Notes: a model not told the origin generated them from the letters alone. DNA of 64,000 nucleotides from Pedobacter cryoconitis (GCF_014207135.1 NZ_JACHCC010000004.1:310001-374000), one strand, 5' to 3'; shown: positions 51,932-61,561, numbered from the stretch's first letter. Made by a program: numbers and translations.

Positions 51932-52732
51932 ATGATTTCAGTAATTAAACTAAAAAAAGTTTGTGTAGCAGTGGCACTGATCGCTTATCTGCCATTAAAT
52001 GCAGCAGCCTGGGGACAAACAGGGCATAGAATTGTCGGTCAGATTGCCGACTACTATTTAACTGCCAAAGCCCGAAAAGCAGTGAAAAATGTTTTAGGAG
52101 ACGAGACTATGGCCATCGCAAGTAACTGGCCGGATTTTATCAAATCGGATTCTACATACAATTATCTGACTAGCTGGCATTATGTGAATATTCCGGGTGG
52201 CCTGGATCAAAGCGGTGTATTTAACTTTCTGGATACCGATAAGCAAGCTAATGTGTACAATAAGATCCCGGAGATGATCGCGGTTCTGAAGAACAAACAA
52301 AGTACTGCTGATCAGCAAAGAATGGCTATGCGTATGCTGATTCATATGGTTGGTGATCTTCATCAGCCGATGCATACTGCAAGAAAAGAAGATTTGGGTG
52401 GTAATAAGGTATATGTGACCTGGTTTGGTCAGAAATCAAATCTTCACCGCGTATGGGATGAGGAGTTAATTGACAGACAACAATTGAGCTATACTGAATA
52501 TGCTGAGGCAATTAATCACCCGACTAAGGAGCAATTCACCAAATGGAGTCATGATTCTCTGAAAGAGACTGTTTATGAATCTTATCAGGCATGTAATAAA
52601 ATATACGATCAGACTAAGGCGGATGATAAATTAAGCTATCGTTACAATTTTGATTTTATTGATTTATTGAACCAGCAATTGCTAAAAGGCGGCGTACGTC
52701 TGGCTCAGATTATTAATGATATTTATTCGTAG
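51932..52732 (+). CDS. S1/P1 nuclease family protein (secreted)
   Basis: A 266-residue zinc nuclease. The signal peptide ends ...NAAA, so the mature protein begins with the trizinc-ligand Trp: WGQTGHRIVGQIADYY. Other ligands are visible in NWPDFIKSD, SWHYVN, MLIHMVGDLHQPMH and LHRVWDEELI. It would degrade single-stranded DNA or RNA, or act as a 3'-nucleotidase, in the periplasm or outside. Length is typical (260-270). The phosphatase gene starts directly at its stop. Confidence 0.92.
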   Translation: MISVIKLKKVCVAVALIAYLPLNAAAWGQTGHRIVGQIADYYLTAKARKAVKNVLGDETMAIASNWPDFIKSDSTYNYLTSWHYVNIPGGLDQSGVFNFLDTDKQANVYNKIPEMIAVLKNKQSTADQQRMAMRMLIHMVGDLHQPMHTARKEDLGGNKVYVTWFGQKSNLHRVWDEELIDRQQLSYTEYAEAINHPTKEQFTKWSHDSLKETVYESYQACNKIYDQTKADDKLSYRYNFDFIDLLNQQLLKGGVRLAQIINDIYS

Positions 52733-53182
52733 ATGAAGATACTCATGGTTTGTCTGGGTAACATTTGTCGATCTCCTCTTGCAGAGGGGGTTGTCAGACA
52801 ATTGATAGCCAAAGAAAATCTGGATTGGGAAGTGGCTTCGGCCGGAACAGGAGACTGGCATGTTGGCCAGCCGGCAGACAGAAGGAGTATCGCCGTTGCC
52901 AGACATCATGGATATGATATTTCTGCACAAAGGGCCCGGCTTTTTCAGCAAAGACATTTTGAGGAGTTTGACCATATCCTGGTGATGGATAAGAGTAATC
53001 TGAGAAATGTTTTAAATCTCGCTTTGACCGAAGAACAACGTCAAAAAGTTGCGCTGTTCTTAAAAGACGGGCAAGAAGTCACGGATCCTTATTTTGATGA
53101 CAAATTATTTAATCCTGTTTTTCTGACTATAGAAGACAGAGCAAAAGAACTAATCGTTGAATTGATTCATAGTAGAAAGTAA
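52733..53182 (+). CDS. low-molecular-weight protein-tyrosine phosphatase
   Basis: A 149-residue phosphatase with the N-terminal P-loop C-x5-R in VCLGNICRSPLAEG (Cys 7, Arg 13) and the general-acid Asp in TDPYFDD. The family removes phosphate from tyrosine, and in many bacteria regulates exopolysaccharide kinases (Wzb-type). Its start codon follows the nuclease stop with no gap, so it is co-translated. Its polysaccharide link here is only a possibility, as the glycan cluster lies 10 kb away. Confidence 0.94.
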   Translation: MKILMVCLGNICRSPLAEGVVRQLIAKENLDWEVASAGTGDWHVGQPADRRSIAVARHHGYDISAQRARLFQQRHFEEFDHILVMDKSNLRNVLNLALTEEQRQKVALFLKDGQEVTDPYFDDKLFNPVFLTIEDRAKELIVELIHSRK

Positions 53183-53187
53183 AACCA

Positions 53188-53733
53188 ATGAAGTTATATC
53201 AGTTATTATTAGGCTGTAAACCAGCTGGCCGCAATATTGAGCAGCATGATGTCTTTTTTGGTGTAGGTAATAGCCTGAAAGATCTTATCCCTGAGATTTT
53301 GAATTTCTGGCCTGAAGCCAACGGAAAGATACATATTGACGCCTGGAGAGAAGTTACCCATGTAGAAGGTTTCCATGTACAGGTGGCCGAAAGATCTTTG
53401 GCATCACAACCGGTTGCCATGTTTTTCCTTAACCTGGGTGGATATAAAGCAGATGAATTCAGTGAACTGCATTACCAGATGCTTTTAATCGGAAAGGATA
53501 AGGCTGAAGTTACCGGAAGAGCTAAAGACTCTGCATTTTTTAAGCATACAGGGTTTGAAGGAGCACCTTCTCACATTGACGATAAGTATGGAGTTGATGT
53601 GGATGATATATTTGAGATTGACGATGTTTTACCTGCAGGATTTAAAGATCAATTCAGCATTTTAATATCCAGGTCTGAGGGACAGGTGGAGGATGAAATT
53701 CATCTGGGATATCTTCCTTTACAGAAATTATAG
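53188..53733 (+). CDS. DUF1543 domain protein
   Basis: A 181-residue protein that looks like two copies of the DUF1543 fold: KLYQLLLGCKPAGRNIEQHDVFFGVGNS at the N-terminus, with IHIDAWREVTHVEGFHVQV, then a second half with SELHYQMLLIGKDKAEV. The family is of unknown function and is cytoplasmic (no signal). It starts 5 nt after the phosphatase and ends the fumC operon, 3 nt before a strong terminator. Confidence 0.85.
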   Translation: MKLYQLLLGCKPAGRNIEQHDVFFGVGNSLKDLIPEILNFWPEANGKIHIDAWREVTHVEGFHVQVAERSLASQPVAMFFLNLGGYKADEFSELHYQMLLIGKDKAEVTGRAKDSAFFKHTGFEGAPSHIDDKYGVDVDDIFEIDDVLPAGFKDQFSILISRSEGQVEDEIHLGYLPLQKL

Positions 53734-53736
53734 CAT

Positions 53737-53770
53737 AAAAAGATCCGGAGATAACCTCCGGATCTTTTTT
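53737..53770. terminator. bidirectional terminator between DUF1543 and cphA
   Basis: AAAAAGATCCGGAG and CTCCGGATCTTTTT form a perfect 14-bp stem with a 5-nt loop; T runs on both strands. Confidence 0.95.
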
Positions 53771-53775
53771 GTTAA

Positions 53776-56391
53776 TTAGATGCCGAATTCCTTATCCAGA
53801 TACTCTGTAACCTTTTCAATGGCACTATCTATAGTGTCACTCAGAATGGTGATAAAAGATCCCGATTTTGCGGTAGCGACAAGGAACCGCAGACAATCAG
53901 ATGAATCATTATTGATAATGATTTCCATGTTGGGTTTGACCTCTTTAATACCAGCAATCAATATATCTATGATTTCCTGCTGCTGACGACCGCGGAGATA
54001 TTTTTCCTGACAAATGATAATTTTATCAAACATCTGGGCTGAGATACGGGCTGTCTCCTTGATATCTTCATCACGTCTGTCTCCTGTTCCCGAGATGACA
54101 CCTACATGTTCGGTAGCTTCTATAGTCTTGAGATAATCTTTAATTCCGTTGAACCCATTGGTGTTATGTGCAAAATCAACAAGGATTTTAAACTCCTTGA
54201 ATTTGAAGATGTTCATCCTCCCGGGTGTCTGGGCCGCCGAAGGAATAAAGGTTTCAAGTGACATGCGGATATCTTCAATTTTGTATCCCCACAGGAAAGT
54301 GGAAAGTGTTGCAGCCAATACATTCTGAATCATAAAATCTACGCTGCCACCAAAGGTCAGTGGAATATGGGTAACCTTATCTACTCTTATTTTCCAGTCA
54401 CCTTTTTTAATGGTGATATATCCATTTTCATAGATTGCAGCTGAACCGCCCTTTTTACAGTGCTCCACGATAACCGGATTGTTCTCATCCATGCTAAAGT
54501 AGGCTATCTTACAATCTGCGGTTTCAGCTATTTTTACGCAATATTTATTGTCTGCGTTTAATACAGCCCAGCCATCTCTTTTAACAGCGCCGATAACAAC
54601 TGCTTTTACGCGGGCTAAATCCGATAGGTTATGGATATCAGAAATTCCCAGATGGTCTTCCTGTATATTGGTTACTACACCAATATCGCAACGTTTAAAG
54701 CCAAGTCCTGCTCTCAGGATTCCACCTCTTGCAGTTTCTAACACGGCGAATTCTACTGTGGGGTCCCTGAGAATAAATTCGGCACTCACAGGCCCCGTAG
54801 TGTCTCCCTTCATTAACATGGTATTCTGTACGTAAATACCATCAGATGTGGTAAAACCTACTCTGGTACCATTGCTTTTAACAATGTGGGCAATCAGTCT
54901 GGTTGTCGTTGTTTTTCCATTTGTTCCGGTTACGGCGATAATTGGTATCCTGGTAGATTTGCCGGGAGGGTACAACATGTCGATAACCGGGGCGGCTACA
55001 TTTCTTGGCAGGCCTTCACTTGGAGCCAGGTGCATACGGAAGCCAGGTGCTGCATTAACTTCCAGCACTACGCCACCATTTTCTGTTAAAGGCTGCGTCA
55101 GGTTCTGCGCCATTACATCAATTCCACAAATATCCAATCCGATGATTCTGGATATTCGCTCGCTGATAAATATATTCTGAGGATGTACAAGATCTGTAAC
55201 GTCAATTGAAGTTCCGCCAGTACTCAGGTTTGCCGTTGATTTAAGATAGACAAGCTCTCCGTTAGGTACAACCGTTTCCAGGGTATAATCCTTTTTAGAT
55301 AAAAGGTCGAGGGTGTCCCGGTCAACTAAGATTTCAGTTAAGACATTCTCATGTCCATATCCACGTCTTGGATCTTCATTTTCTTTATCAATTAATTCCT
55401 GAACGGTGGAAATTCCATTTCCGGTTACATGGGCAGGTACACGCAGCGCGGCTGCGACCATCTTGTTGTCAATGACTAAGATTCTGAAATCATATCCGGT
55501 GATAAAACTTTCGATGATTATCCTTCTGGAATATTGTTTGGCGTAATCAAAAGCAAGTCTGGCGGCTTCTGGTGTTTTTACATTGATCGATGCACCTTTG
55601 CCGTGATTACCATCAAGAGGTTTGAATACCAAAGGGAAGCCTACACTTTCAATGGCATGGTCCAGTTCTTCGAGACTGGATATTGTCACTCCTTTGGCTA
55701 CAGGTATGGCCGAATCTTTTAAAATCCGCTTGGTTTCATCTTTATTACCAGCGATATCTACAGCAATACTGTTTGTCTTTTCTGTCATCGTAGCCCGGAA
55801 CCGGACCTGATTTTTACCATATCCCAACTGGATTAAAGAACTTTTATTCAGTCTGATCCAGGGAATGTCTCTGGAGATAGCCTCATCTACAATAGAGGCT
55901 GTACTTGGACCCAGACGCTCCATCTGTCTTAGTTCCCTTAACCGGTGAATATCAAATTCCAGATCATAATCGATATTGTCAATCAGCGCCTCTGCAATTT
56001 TAACACTGGCTTCGGCCGCATAAATACCTGCTTTTTCTTCCAGGTAACTGAATACCACATTATAAATACCGTCAATTTTGGTTTGTCTGGTCCTTCCGTA
56101 TCCAGTGTCCATACCTGCAAGAGTTTGTATTTCAAGGGCGATATGTTCGATGACATGGCCCATCCATGTTCCTTCTTTGATACGGGCGAAAAAACCGCCT
56201 GGTTCACCTTTTGAGCATCTGTGCGTAAATAAACTAGGAATCATTTTTTCCAGACGATCACCAAACCCATCAATTAAATTTGTAGGACGTTGTTCCATAT
56301 CCTCCAGATCTAATCTCATCTGTATTAGTTTTTTTCTGTTGACCGACCAGATATTTGGTCCTCTTAGCACTTGAATGCCGAGTATTTTCAT
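53776..56391 (-). CDS. cphA: cyanophycin synthetase
   Basis: An 871-residue enzyme that polymerises aspartate and arginine into multi-L-arginyl-poly-L-aspartic acid, an insoluble nitrogen store. The N-terminal domain (about 1-160) is followed by an ATP-grasp domain with VFKPLDGNHGKGASI (near 257) and VLEVNAAPGFRMH, and by a Mur-ligase-like domain with TGTNGKTTTTRLIA (near 487) and VDFAHNTNGF. Length matches CphA (870-900). The cphB gene lies divergently 400 nt away. All three cyanophycin steps are in this region. Confidence 0.95.
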   Translation of the reverse strand: MKILGIQVLRGPNIWSVNRKKLIQMRLDLEDMEQRPTNLIDGFGDRLEKMIPSLFTHRCSKGEPGGFFARIKEGTWMGHVIEHIALEIQTLAGMDTGYGRTRQTKIDGIYNVVFSYLEEKAGIYAAEASVKIAEALIDNIDYDLEFDIHRLRELRQMERLGPSTASIVDEAISRDIPWIRLNKSSLIQLGYGKNQVRFRATMTEKTNSIAVDIAGNKDETKRILKDSAIPVAKGVTISSLEELDHAIESVGFPLVFKPLDGNHGKGASINVKTPEAARLAFDYAKQYSRRIIIESFITGYDFRILVIDNKMVAAALRVPAHVTGNGISTVQELIDKENEDPRRGYGHENVLTEILVDRDTLDLLSKKDYTLETVVPNGELVYLKSTANLSTGGTSIDVTDLVHPQNIFISERISRIIGLDICGIDVMAQNLTQPLTENGGVVLEVNAAPGFRMHLAPSEGLPRNVAAPVIDMLYPPGKSTRIPIIAVTGTNGKTTTTRLIAHIVKSNGTRVGFTTSDGIYVQNTMLMKGDTTGPVSAEFILRDPTVEFAVLETARGGILRAGLGFKRCDIGVVTNIQEDHLGISDIHNLSDLARVKAVVIGAVKRDGWAVLNADNKYCVKIAETADCKIAYFSMDENNPVIVEHCKKGGSAAIYENGYITIKKGDWKIRVDKVTHIPLTFGGSVDFMIQNVLAATLSTFLWGYKIEDIRMSLETFIPSAAQTPGRMNIFKFKEFKILVDFAHNTNGFNGIKDYLKTIEATEHVGVISGTGDRRDEDIKETARISAQMFDKIIICQEKYLRGRQQQEIIDILIAGIKEVKPNMEIIINNDSSDCLRFLVATAKSGSFITILSDTIDSAIEKVTEYLDKEFGI

Positions 56392-56791
56392 ATATATTAA
56401 TTATTGTGTGTTTATTATCTTTAATCGTACGGGAGCAGTTTCCTGTGTTCTGTTGATGATGCTGTCGGATTCTAATCGGGCATCCGTTTGTATTTCATCA
56501 ATTTTATATCGTCAGTAAAGTCATTTCTGGATAGTTTTCCGGTATTGTCTAATTGGGTTTTTGTAATTAAAAAACGCTGTTAAACGGGAGCATTAATATA
56601 TAAATATTTTTTGGCAAAATAACATAGGGCATCAGACCCAAAATATTTAGTATATAAGCGTGGATAAATTTAATCAAAGAATTGGATTATAATGGAATAA
56701 TTGTTGTTTGCACACAGATTCTTGATGAAATATGGTAATATTTAAAGTAATGAGTATATATTTGAAATTTTAGGATCAGAAAACAAATAAA
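56392..56791. other. 400-nt divergent intergenic region of cphA and cphB
   Basis: AT-rich, without a plausible gene. It contains a quasi-palindrome of about 18 bp (56597-56614 with 56638-56656, one 1-2 nt indel) and a TATATTTG -7 element before cphB (56757-56764). No clear promoter of cphA was found on the minus strand. Confidence 0.6.
56757..56764 (+). promoter_or_regulatory. cphB -7 element
   Basis: TATATTTG (TAnnTTTG), 27 nt before the cphB ATG. Confidence 0.5.
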
Positions 56792-57667
56792 ATGGCTCCA
56801 AAAGGTAAATTAATTATTATTGGTGGTGCAATCAATACCGGAAGTTTTACGGAGACACAATTCGGTCTCCCTCAGAATATGAATTTTTTTGAAAGGGGTA
56901 TTTTAAAACGTATTACTGTCGAATCTTTGAAAGATACTGCTTCTCGTTTTGAGATCATTACAACGGCATCCCTGGTTCCTGAAAAAGTTGGTGAAGAATA
57001 TATAAAAGCCTTTGCACAGCTTGATGTGCATGATGTAGGTGTACTGAATATTGCTAACAGAGAACAAGCTAATGACCCGGTAAACTGCGAACGGGTTAAG
57101 GCAGCAGATGTTTTGATATTTACAGGGGGGGACCAGTTGAGGTTGTCTTCAATTTTCGGAGGGACTGCGATACATGAGCTTTTGCTGGATAAATATCAGA
57201 ACGAAGAAATAGTAATTGCAGGTACATCGGCAGGTGCTGCAGCGAGTTCAAAAAATATGATATACCAGGGGAATAGTAAAGACGCCCTGTTAAAAGGAGA
57301 AGTTAAAATTACCGCTGGACTGGGTTTTATAGACGGAGTTATCGTTGATACGCATTTTGTACAGCGGGGACGTATAGGAAGGCTTCTGTACGCTACGGCA
57401 AGTAGCCCGGGCATACTGGGAATTGGTCTGGGAGAAGATACTGGCTTATATATCTCGAATGGAAATACCATGGAGGCTATAGGGTCGGGAATGGTCATCC
57501 TTGTGGATGGAAGAAGTATGTCAGATACTAACCTGACCGATGTGGAAATGGGGCAGCCTGTTTCTATTAAAAATATGATTGTACACGTGATGTGCGATGG
57601 AGATATTTATGACCTTACGGCACATCAGCTAACCATTCATCACCCAAAAGTTATACCTACAGTATAA
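56792..57667 (+). CDS. cphB: cyanophycinase
   Basis: A 291-residue serine peptidase (S51 family) that cuts cyanophycin into beta-Asp-Arg dipeptides. It begins KLIIIGGAINTGSF and has FTGGDQLRL and the nucleophile elbow GTSAGAAASS (Ser about 145), with VIVDTHFVQRGRIGRL providing a further conserved segment. No signal peptide is seen, so it is intracellular and acts on the cell's own store. The isoaspartyl peptidase gene follows 7 nt later. Confidence 0.95.
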   Translation: MAPKGKLIIIGGAINTGSFTETQFGLPQNMNFFERGILKRITVESLKDTASRFEIITTASLVPEKVGEEYIKAFAQLDVHDVGVLNIANREQANDPVNCERVKAADVLIFTGGDQLRLSSIFGGTAIHELLLDKYQNEEIVIAGTSAGAAASSKNMIYQGNSKDALLKGEVKITAGLGFIDGVIVDTHFVQRGRIGRLLYATASSPGILGIGLGEDTGLYISNGNTMEAIGSGMVILVDGRSMSDTNLTDVEMGQPVSIKNMIVHVMCDGDIYDLTAHQLTIHHPKVIPTV

Positions 57668-57674
57668 AACAAAC

Positions 57675-58517
57675 ATGAAGTTAATTATTCACGGAGGTTT
57701 TTTCAGCGAATCTGCCACTAATCAGGAAACTAAAAAGGCAAAGCAGGATGCGCTGTCTGAAATTGCTACACTTTCTCATATCTATTTAACAACGCATACA
57801 GCAATTGAAACAGTGGCTTATGCCGTTGGTCTGTTAGAGGATAATATACTTTTTAATGCCGGATTAGGGTCTCAGATTCAAAGTGATGGCCAGGTAAGGT
57901 TGAGTGCCTCTATTATGGATGGGAAAACACAGAAATTTGCCGGGGTAATCAATATCCAGGATGTGCAGAACCCCATTCAGGTTGCCTCATTACTGTTAAA
58001 CTATGAGGACAGTGTCTTAAGTGGCGATGGAGCGATAGATTTTGCGCGGAAAAACGGGCATGCCTGGTTTAATCCAGTCACTCCTCAGCGGGAAGCTGAG
58101 TATCAGGCAAAACTTAATCAGCAAAACAATAAAGGAACTGTTGGTTGTGTCGCGCTTGATGCGGCAGGAAATCTGGCTGCGGGAACTTCTACGGGAGGTA
58201 AGGGCTTTGAAATTCCATGCAGGGTTAGTGATTCGGCAACAGTGGCCGGGAACTTTTCAAATAACCACGCCGGTATTTCATGTACCGGAGTTGGAGAAGA
58301 TATCGTCAGCGTAGCCTTATCCGCCAGGATTGTCACGCGTGTTACAGATGGATTTACTTTAAAAGAGGCCTGTGATAAGTCTTTCAGCGAACTTAAAGCT
58401 ATAAATGGTTTCGCGGGTGTAATTGGTATCACTGCAGACGGAGAAATTTATCATACAGATTCCCATCCTTATATGGTCTGGGCTTCTTTTGATGTTAGTT
58501 TACAGGTGTTTAACTAA
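57675..58517 (+). CDS. iaaA: isoaspartyl peptidase/L-asparaginase (Ntn-hydrolase)
   Basis: A 280-residue plant-type asparaginase that would cleave beta-Asp-Arg from CphB into aspartate and arginine. It begins KLIIHGGFF and matures by self-cleavage before the Thr in NKGTVGCVALD (about 154), with GTSTGGKGFEIPCRVSDS, and the substrate-binding CTGVGEDIV after it. It is a little shorter than the E. coli enzyme (321). It sits 7 nt after cphB, and a TPR gene follows after 20 nt. Confidence 0.92.
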   Translation: MKLIIHGGFFSESATNQETKKAKQDALSEIATLSHIYLTTHTAIETVAYAVGLLEDNILFNAGLGSQIQSDGQVRLSASIMDGKTQKFAGVINIQDVQNPIQVASLLLNYEDSVLSGDGAIDFARKNGHAWFNPVTPQREAEYQAKLNQQNNKGTVGCVALDAAGNLAAGTSTGGKGFEIPCRVSDSATVAGNFSNNHAGISCTGVGEDIVSVALSARIVTRVTDGFTLKEACDKSFSELKAINGFAGVIGITADGEIYHTDSHPYMVWASFDVSLQVFN

Positions 58518-58537
58518 AATATATATATATTTGTAAA

Positions 58538-59209
58538 ATGTATAAACTCTGTTTCGCTTTGTTCTGCCTGATTGTTTCAGGTTCGGCAAAGGCACAAACA
58601 AATTCTTTTGTTCAGCAGGAACCTTTATCAAGCAATGGTTCCATTACGATCGCTGTATCCGGAGCAGACGGTGATTTTTATTTTGAACAAGCTGAGAAGA
58701 ATGAAAAAAGCGGGGATCTAAACGATGCATTGACCTTTTTCGGGAAGGCTGCGTTCGAATATAATAATTCTAAGAATTTCTCGCGTTATGGCGCTTCCCT
58801 CCTGAGATTAAGTAATGTTCATTATTTATTAGAGCATTATGCAGAAGCGGAGCAGGTAACTTTAAACGTTGCACTCAAAACCTATTCCCGTTTTGGCAAC
58901 CGTTCCGGTCAGATGGCTTCTTACAATCAGTTAGGGAAGATCTATCTGGCAGCAAACAAGCTGACGCAGTCTATGTGGTTTTTTACACAGCAGGGAATCC
59001 TGGCCAGACAAGTCAATAATAACTCATCTTATATTGACTCAATTCTGGGCCTCGCGCTGGTTAAAATCAGAAAAAAAGAATATTCACTAGCCTTGAAAGA
59101 TGTTAACCGTGCCGAATTATTTGCCAAAACATCAAAAATTAATCAGTTCAATGGGCAGTTTAAGCAAGTGAGGACTTCAATTGCGGAAAAAAAGAGTGCT
59201 TTAAAATAA
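58538..59209 (+). CDS. secreted TPR-like protein
   Basis: A 223-residue protein with a signal peptide (ending SAKAQT) and helical repeats of TPR type: YFEQAEKNEKSGDLNDALTF, YGASLLRLSNVHYLLEHYA, YNQLGKIYLAANKLTQSM and ALVKIRKKEYSLALKDV. It would act as a periplasmic binding scaffold. It starts 20 nt after the isoaspartyl peptidase gene and may share its transcript. It is not known whether it takes part in cyanophycin use. Confidence 0.75.
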   Translation: MYKLCFALFCLIVSGSAKAQTNSFVQQEPLSSNGSITIAVSGADGDFYFEQAEKNEKSGDLNDALTFFGKAAFEYNNSKNFSRYGASLLRLSNVHYLLEHYAEAEQVTLNVALKTYSRFGNRSGQMASYNQLGKIYLAANKLTQSMWFFTQQGILARQVNNNSSYIDSILGLALVKIRKKEYSLALKDVNRAELFAKTSKINQFNGQFKQVRTSIAEKKSALK

Positions 59210-59306
59210 ATTATATACGAATTGGCTGATCTGAAAAGACACTGTTTATGTGCGTTTTAGCATGTATTTTAATCGTTATGAAAGATCGGTTTATTCAATA
59301 TTTAGT

Positions 59307-59314
59307 TATATTTG
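59307..59314 (+). promoter_or_regulatory. -7 element of the tail-specific protease gene
   Basis: TATATTTG (TAnnTTTG), 87 nt before the chosen ATG; -33 box weak. Confidence 0.45.
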
Positions 59315-59323
59315 GTAAAGATT

Positions 59324-59360
59324 ACAGAAAAGAGACAGTATAATGCTGTCTCTTTTCTGT
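59324..59360 (+). terminator. 15-bp perfect hairpin upstream of the protease gene
   Basis: ACAGAAAAGAGACAG and CTGTCTCTTTTCTGT pair perfectly around a 7-nt loop, then TTATTT. It is either the terminator of the TPR gene or, since a -7 element lies just upstream, the first structure of the protease leader. Confidence 0.7.
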
Positions 59361-59401
59361 TTATTTGAGAAATTGGTATCATATTGGTTGTTATTGTAAA
59401 A

Positions 59402-61555
59402 ATGGATTTTAAATTATTTAAAGAGATGTTGAAAAGAATATTACTGATCACCTTCACAGCAGCTGTACTTGCCTGCCAGGCCGCTCCAAAACCACAACAA
59501 TTGGTTGAAGGGATCCCTAATATTAAGCCTGATGAGCAGCAGAGTTTGGTATGTAAGGAAATAGTAGCCCTTATAGAAAACTATAACTATAAGAAATTAA
59601 CAGTCAATGATTCCATTTCTTCCCTGATACTGGATAAGTACATTAAGGCACTGGACCCGTACAGAAGTTATTTCCTGGCTTCGGATATCAAAGATTTTGA
59701 GCAATTCAGGTATACACTTGATGATGCTTTCAGAGTTGGTGATCTGAGTGCGCCATTTTATATTTTCAATGTCTACTCTAAAAGATATAATGAAACCCTT
59801 AATTATGCAATTGCACATATTAAAGACAAGTATGACTTCAATCAGAACGATACTTATGTGTTTGACAGAGCAAAAATGCCATGGGTAACTTCTACTTCGA
59901 CCTTAAATGAAATATGGAAAAAGAGGGTTAAATATGAATTAATCAATTTAAAGATTGCAGGGACGCCTGAGGCTAAAAATTTAGAAACCCTGACTAAAAG
60001 ATACCAGAATCTTAAATCTCAATCATCGAAACTGAATAATCAGGATGTATTTCAGATGATTATGGATGCTTTTACAGAAACTATTGATCCGCATACCAAT
60101 TATTTCAATCCGGCTAAGGCGGTTCAGTTTAATGAAGATATGGCACGTTCCTTTGAGGGAATCGGAGCACGTCTGCAATTGGAAAATGATGTCTTGAAAA
60201 TTTCTGAAATTATTCCTGGCGGACCAGCTTTTAAAAGTAAACAGCTGAATTCAGGTGACCGAATTGTTGCTGTTGCGCAGGCAACCGGTGATTTTGAAGA
60301 TATTATCGGATGGAGAATTGATAATTCTGTAGCTAAAATAAAAGGTCCTAAAGGAACTAAAGTAAGATTGAAAATTATCCCGGTAGGTCATGATATGTCT
60401 TCCAAACCAATCATTGTTGAAATGGTAAGAGAGAAGATTGTCATGGAAGATCAGTCTGCCAAGAAAGAAGTTAAAACAATCCAGTCCAATGGCCAGTCTT
60501 ATAAAATAGGAATTATTAGTGTCCCTGCTTTTTACGCCGATTTTAAAGCTGCAAATGCCGGAGATCCTAATTATAAGAGCACCACACGTGATGTGAAATT
60601 ATTAATTGATACTTTGAAAAACAAAGATAAGGTGGATGCCATTGTAATGGATCTGAGAGCAAACGGAGGGGGATCTCTGCTGGAAGCTATTGATCTGACC
60701 GGATTGTTTATAGATAAAGGACCGGTTGTTCAGGTTAAAGATCTGAAAGGTAATATAGAGGTAAGCAGTGATGAGCATCCTGGTGTTGCCTGGAGTGGCC
60801 CGTTTGGCGTAATGGTAGATCGTCTGAGTGCTTCGGCTTCTGAGATTTTCGCCGGAGCTATACAGGATTATGGTAGAGGAGTGATTATCGGTACACAGAC
60901 TTATGGAAAAGGTACGGTACAATCGTCTATAGATCTGAATAAACTGATTAACCCTTCTATTTTACAACGTCTGGCAAGTCTGGTTCAGAAAGGTAATCCA
61001 GGTTCTGGTCTAACCATTAAAGGAGGAAAAGGAGATACACCTCAGTTAGGACAGATCAATTTAACCATGGCTAAGTTTTATCGTGTAAACGGGAGCAGTA
61101 CACAGCATAAAGGAGTAATGCCGGATATTACACTTCCATCGTTCTATCCAATGGATAAAATAGGAGAAGATACAGAACCTTCGGCCTTACCATGGGATGA
61201 GGTTCAGCGATCTAATTTTGTGCCTGTAGCTAATTTATCAGGTGTTAAACCAGAACTAATTAAATTACATGATGCAAGAATGGAAAAATCTTTGGACTAT
61301 AAATTCCTGATTGATGGTATTGCAGAAATGAAGAAACGTGATCTGGAAACATCAGTTACACTCAATGAGACGAAGCTGAAGGCAGAGCGGGACAGCCTTG
61401 AGGCCAAGTCACTGGAAAAGACAAATAAACTCAGAGCAGCAAGAGGTTTGCCGGCAGTTAAAAAAGGAGATAAAGTTAAAAAGGGAGAGGATTTCGATTT
61501 CTTCCAGGATGAGAGTTTAAGAGTAATGGCTGATTTCATTCAACTGAAGAAATAA
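59402..61555 (+). CDS. prc: carboxy-terminal processing protease (tail-specific, S41)
   Basis: A 717-residue periplasmic protease of the Prc/Tsp type. The N-terminus has a signal with a possible lipobox (TAAVLAC). Then come an N-terminal helical domain, a PDZ domain (GIGARLQLENDVLKISEIIPGGPA), and the S41 core with the catalytic Ser in RLSASASEIFAGA and Lys in TYGKGTVQ. A Lys-rich C-terminal domain (DUF3340-type) ends it. The ATG at 59402 is preferred; an ATG at 59426 would give the cleanest signal peptide. A palindromic terminator follows. Confidence 0.93.
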   Translation: MDFKLFKEMLKRILLITFTAAVLACQAAPKPQQLVEGIPNIKPDEQQSLVCKEIVALIENYNYKKLTVNDSISSLILDKYIKALDPYRSYFLASDIKDFEQFRYTLDDAFRVGDLSAPFYIFNVYSKRYNETLNYAIAHIKDKYDFNQNDTYVFDRAKMPWVTSTSTLNEIWKKRVKYELINLKIAGTPEAKNLETLTKRYQNLKSQSSKLNNQDVFQMIMDAFTETIDPHTNYFNPAKAVQFNEDMARSFEGIGARLQLENDVLKISEIIPGGPAFKSKQLNSGDRIVAVAQATGDFEDIIGWRIDNSVAKIKGPKGTKVRLKIIPVGHDMSSKPIIVEMVREKIVMEDQSAKKEVKTIQSNGQSYKIGIISVPAFYADFKAANAGDPNYKSTTRDVKLLIDTLKNKDKVDAIVMDLRANGGGSLLEAIDLTGLFIDKGPVVQVKDLKGNIEVSSDEHPGVAWSGPFGVMVDRLSASASEIFAGAIQDYGRGVIIGTQTYGKGTVQSSIDLNKLINPSILQRLASLVQKGNPGSGLTIKGGKGDTPQLGQINLTMAKFYRVNGSSTQHKGVMPDITLPSFYPMDKIGEDTEPSALPWDEVQRSNFVPVANLSGVKPELIKLHDARMEKSLDYKFLIDGIAEMKKRDLETSVTLNETKLKAERDSLEAKSLEKTNKLRAARGLPAVKKGDKVKKGEDFDFFQDESLRVMADFIQLKK

Positions 61556-61561
61556 AACAGT

